Positions 4,967-6,917 of a stretch of 6,917 bases of DNA are shown here, piece by piece. The translations under genes and the position numbers were made by a program. Under the pieces are notes generated by a model, which saw only the letters and a list, made by a program, of their open reading frames with translations, made no database searches and was not told the origin of the DNA. Positions within the stretch are counted from its first letter, which is position 1, and each line of letters begins with the position of its first letter. Source of the stretch: Clostridia bacterium (GTDB lineage: Bacteria > Bacillota > Clostridia > Oscillospirales > CAG-272). The DNA is taken from contig CAAEBS010000024.1 in assembly GCA_900754175.1 (NCBI GenBank), forward strand, positions 1 to 6,917, read 5' to 3'.

Positions 4967-6217
4967 ATGAATTCACTTTGGGATATCATTAACATACCGA
5001 TGGGCTATGTGATCCGTTTCTGCAACTTCCTGGGCGGCAACCAGTATATTCTGGCTCTGCTGATCTTTGCGGTGTTTGTAGAGGCGATCCTGCTTCCGTT
5101 CGGTATCAAACAACAGAAGAATTCCATCAAGCAGGCAAGGCTGCGTCCGAAAGAAATGGCGATCCGTAAAAAGTACGCCGGACGGGACGATGCGCCTACC
5201 AAGCAGAAGATGACGCAGGAGATTCAGGAGCTTTACCAGAAGGAAGGCTACAACATGATGGGCGGATGCCTGCCGCTTCTGATCCAGTTCCCGATCATCA
5301 TCGCACTGTACAACATCGTGCTCAATCCTCTGCACTATATCTGCCGGCTGTCCAACGAAGCAATCACCAACGTGGTGAGCATTGTGTCCGCCATTACCGG
5401 AAAGAGCTACGACGCCGCACGGAACATCGACCTTCTCGGCGATATGAAAGCCATTATTTCCGAGCAGGGAACCGGTGTATTTTCGGGCGTAGAGGGCTTT
5501 TCCGACAAGATCAAGGACGTATCCGATCTGCCGAATCTTTCGGTGTTCGGCGGTGCTATCAATCTGGCGGAGACCCCGTCGTTTACCGCATTTAACTGGT
5601 TGCTTCTGATCCCGGTCCTCACCTTTTTGGCATATTTCCTCAGCATGAAGGTCACCCGCAAGCTGTCCTATCAGCCGATCACGGATGACAAGGCGATGGG
5701 ATGCTCCAACAAGATGATGGACATTGCAATGCCGCTGATGAGTGTGTTTATCAGCTTCCGTGTACCTGCCGCTATCGGCGTGTACTGGATTTTCAAGTGC
5801 ATTGTCGGTATGGGCAAGCAGGCGATCCTGAAAGCCGCAATGCCGATTCCGCAGTTTACCGAAGAGGATTACAAGCAGGCGGAGAAAGAAATGAACGTCC
5901 GTGCGGAGAAGGCGCCGAAAGCCTCCTCGGGACGTGTTGTGCGCTCGCTCCACCATATCGACGACGAGGACTTCCCCGACACCGCACCTGCCGCCAAGGC
6001 ACGCCGTGAGGCGCTGGAGGCACAGGAAGCGGCGCAGAATACCGAGTCGGGTATGGACGACAAGAAAAGAGTGATTGCCGCCGCACCGATCAAGGAAGAC
6101 GCTCCGAAGCCCCCTCGGGAGAAGAAGAGCAAACGGAAAGAACGTGCGGATGAACCGGCAGAGGAAAAGGACGCCGGCGAGAAAGACACCTCAGAAAACG
6201 ATACGACATCAAAATAA
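4967..6217 (+). CDS. yidC: Membrane protein insertase YidC/Oxa1 family
   Basis: Inserts and folds proteins in the cytoplasmic membrane, alone or with SecYEG. The 416-residue protein fits the Gram-positive five-helix layout: TM1 about 27-45, a charged cytoplasmic hairpin 46-97 (KQQKNSIKQARLRPKEM), TM2 about 100-121 with the hallmark M-G-G-C-L-P-L-L-I-Q-F-P-I (98-110), a long outer loop 122-207, TM3 about 209-227, TM4/TM5 about 253-285 with V-P-A-A-I-G-V-Y-W (266-274), and a long charged cytoplasmic tail 295-416. There is no lipobox at the N-terminus. The Arg normally found in TM1, in the hydrophilic groove (R73 of SpoIIIJ), aligns with E39 here, while an Arg sits at 265 before PAAIGVYW. ATG 4967 is the only ATG/GTG/TTG between the in-frame stop at 4919 and the first helix, and it agrees with family N-termini. 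The jag start follows 11 nt after the stop. Confidence 0.96.
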   Translation: MNSLWDIINIPMGYVIRFCNFLGGNQYILALLIFAVFVEAILLPFGIKQQKNSIKQARLRPKEMAIRKKYAGRDDAPTKQKMTQEIQELYQKEGYNMMGGCLPLLIQFPIIIALYNIVLNPLHYICRLSNEAITNVVSIVSAITGKSYDAARNIDLLGDMKAIISEQGTGVFSGVEGFSDKIKDVSDLPNLSVFGGAINLAETPSFTAFNWLLLIPVLTFLAYFLSMKVTRKLSYQPITDDKAMGCSNKMMDIAMPLMSVFISFRVPAAIGVYWIFKCIVGMGKQAILKAAMPIPQFTEEDYKQAEKEMNVRAEKAPKASSGRVVRSLHHIDDEDFPDTAPAAKARREALEAQEAAQNTESGMDDKKRVIAAAPIKEDAPKPPREKKSKRKERADEPAEEKDAGEKDTSENDTTSK

Positions 6218-6228
6218 CGGAGAATAAA

Positions 6229-6897
6229 ATGAAAAAGGAAGTTATTACTACTGCCAAGACCATTGAGGAGGCGGTTGCGCTTGCCGTGACCGAACTGGGT
6301 GCTCCCAATGCCGAGGCAATTACCTATACGGTTCTGGACGAGCCGAAGAAAGGCTTTCTCGGAATCGGTTCCGCAGATGCCAGAATTTCTGCCGCTTATA
6401 CGGTGGGCGGGGAGATGCGTGCGCTGGAATTTCTGAAAAAGCTGATTGCCGATATGGGCATTGACGCCGAGATCACCATGACCGACGGCGAAAGCGGAGA
6501 AAAGAGAATTGCCATTACCGGCGAAAGTGCGGCGGTGCTGATCGGGCACCACGGCGACACACTGGATTCTCTGCAGTATCTTGCAAGCCTTGCCGCCAAT
6601 ATGCGGGTGAATGGCAAAAAAGAGGACTACGTGCGGGTAACGGTGGACGTGGAAGGCTATCGTGCCAAGCGTGAGGAGGCTCTTCGTGCGCTTGCCAGAA
6701 GAATGGCGGCAAAGGTCCTTAAGTACAAGAAGAGCGTAATGCTTGAGCCGATGAACCCCTACGAGAGACGGATCATCCACTCGGAGGTCCAGAACATCGA
6801 GGGCGTTTCGACAAACTCTATCGGTTCGGATAACAACCGCAAAATCGTGATCTTCCTGGACGATTCCCAGGGCGAAAACGACGGAGCGGAGGAGTAA
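6229..6897 (+). CDS. jag: Jag/KhpB RNA-binding protein (Jag-N, KH and R3H domains)
   Basis: Cytoplasmic RNA-binding protein (also KhpB or EloR), typically encoded after yidC and linked in streptococci to cell elongation through KhpA. The 222 residues show three domains: Jag-N at 1-54 with the motif K-K-G-F-L-G-I-G (40-47); KH at about 62-140 with the loop I-G-H-H-G-D-T-L-D-S-L-Q-Y-L (105-118), where GHHG is the GxxG RNA-contact loop; and R3H at about 145-210 with R180-x3-H184 and S-I-G-S-D-N-N-R-K-I-V-I (197-208). Length and order are typical, without the long linker of pneumococcal forms. CGGAGA (6218-6223) precedes ATG 6229 by 5 nt. An acidic tail ends the protein. The next gene, often trmE in this cluster, is beyond the window. 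Confidence 0.96.
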   Translation: MKKEVITTAKTIEEAVALAVTELGAPNAEAITYTVLDEPKKGFLGIGSADARISAAYTVGGEMRALEFLKKLIADMGIDAEITMTDGESGEKRIAITGESAAVLIGHHGDTLDSLQYLASLAANMRVNGKKEDYVRVTVDVEGYRAKREEALRALARRMAAKVLKYKKSVMLEPMNPYERRIIHSEVQNIEGVSTNSIGSDNNRKIVIFLDDSQGENDGAEE

Positions 6898-6917
6898 GAG
6901 GGGTGTGCCGGGGGAAA

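Noticed and set aside
4973..6780. Long minus-strand open frames opposite yidC and jag
   Set aside because: They arise from the codon bias of conserved + strand genes and have no independent support.
1..6917. CRISPR array, insertion sequence, tRNA or rRNA gene
   Set aside because: No regularly spaced repeats, transposase motifs or RNA-gene structures were found.

Overview
The window looks like chromosomal DNA of a low-to-mid GC Firmicute in class Clostridia, most likely an Oscillospiraceae/Ruminococcaceae-type gut bacterium. The reasons are the gene order rpmH-rnpA-yidD-yidC-jag all on the + strand, strong Shine-Dalgarno sites, textbook sigma-A promoters, and an exported beta-helix protein with a 'SGLRF'-type C-terminal module of a kind I associate with these bacteria. 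The family-level placement is inference, because no rRNA or other marker is present.

Region 1 (1-424) has no credible gene. It holds an extragenic REP-like repeat (about 51-115), a perfect 15-bp palindrome (215-248), an excellent extended -10 promoter (302-330), and a 5' untranslated leader that can fold into a long nested hairpin starting almost exactly at the predicted transcription start (339-399).

Region 2 (425-3745) is an accessory transcription unit. It begins with a secreted beta-helix protein (425-2368). A metallo-beta-lactamase-fold hydrolase of ComEC-like type follows in the +1 frame (2370-3533). Removing one T from a T6 run at 2345-2350 joins the two into one 1035-residue exported protein, so this is a broken gene, a sequencing error or a recoding site. 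A 42-residue acidic peptide gene (3564-3692) follows, and a strong intrinsic terminator (3709-3745) closes the unit.

Region 3 (3746-6917) is the conserved housekeeping operon. A strong promoter drives rpmH (ribosomal protein L34). A terminator-like hairpin then probably attenuates transcription into rnpA (RNase P protein), yidD (membrane insertion factor), yidC (membrane insertase) and jag/khpB (KH-R3H RNA-binding protein). L34 is a ribosome part, RnpA matures tRNA, YidD and YidC insert membrane proteins, and Jag binds RNA. dnaA, often next to rpmH in Firmicutes, is not adjacent here and no DnaA-box cluster was seen.

The points most worth a second look are the frameshift junction, the 5'-terminal leader hairpin, the small peptide, a Glu in place of the usual groove Arg in YidC, and a hairpin that may set the ribosome-binding spacing of yidC.
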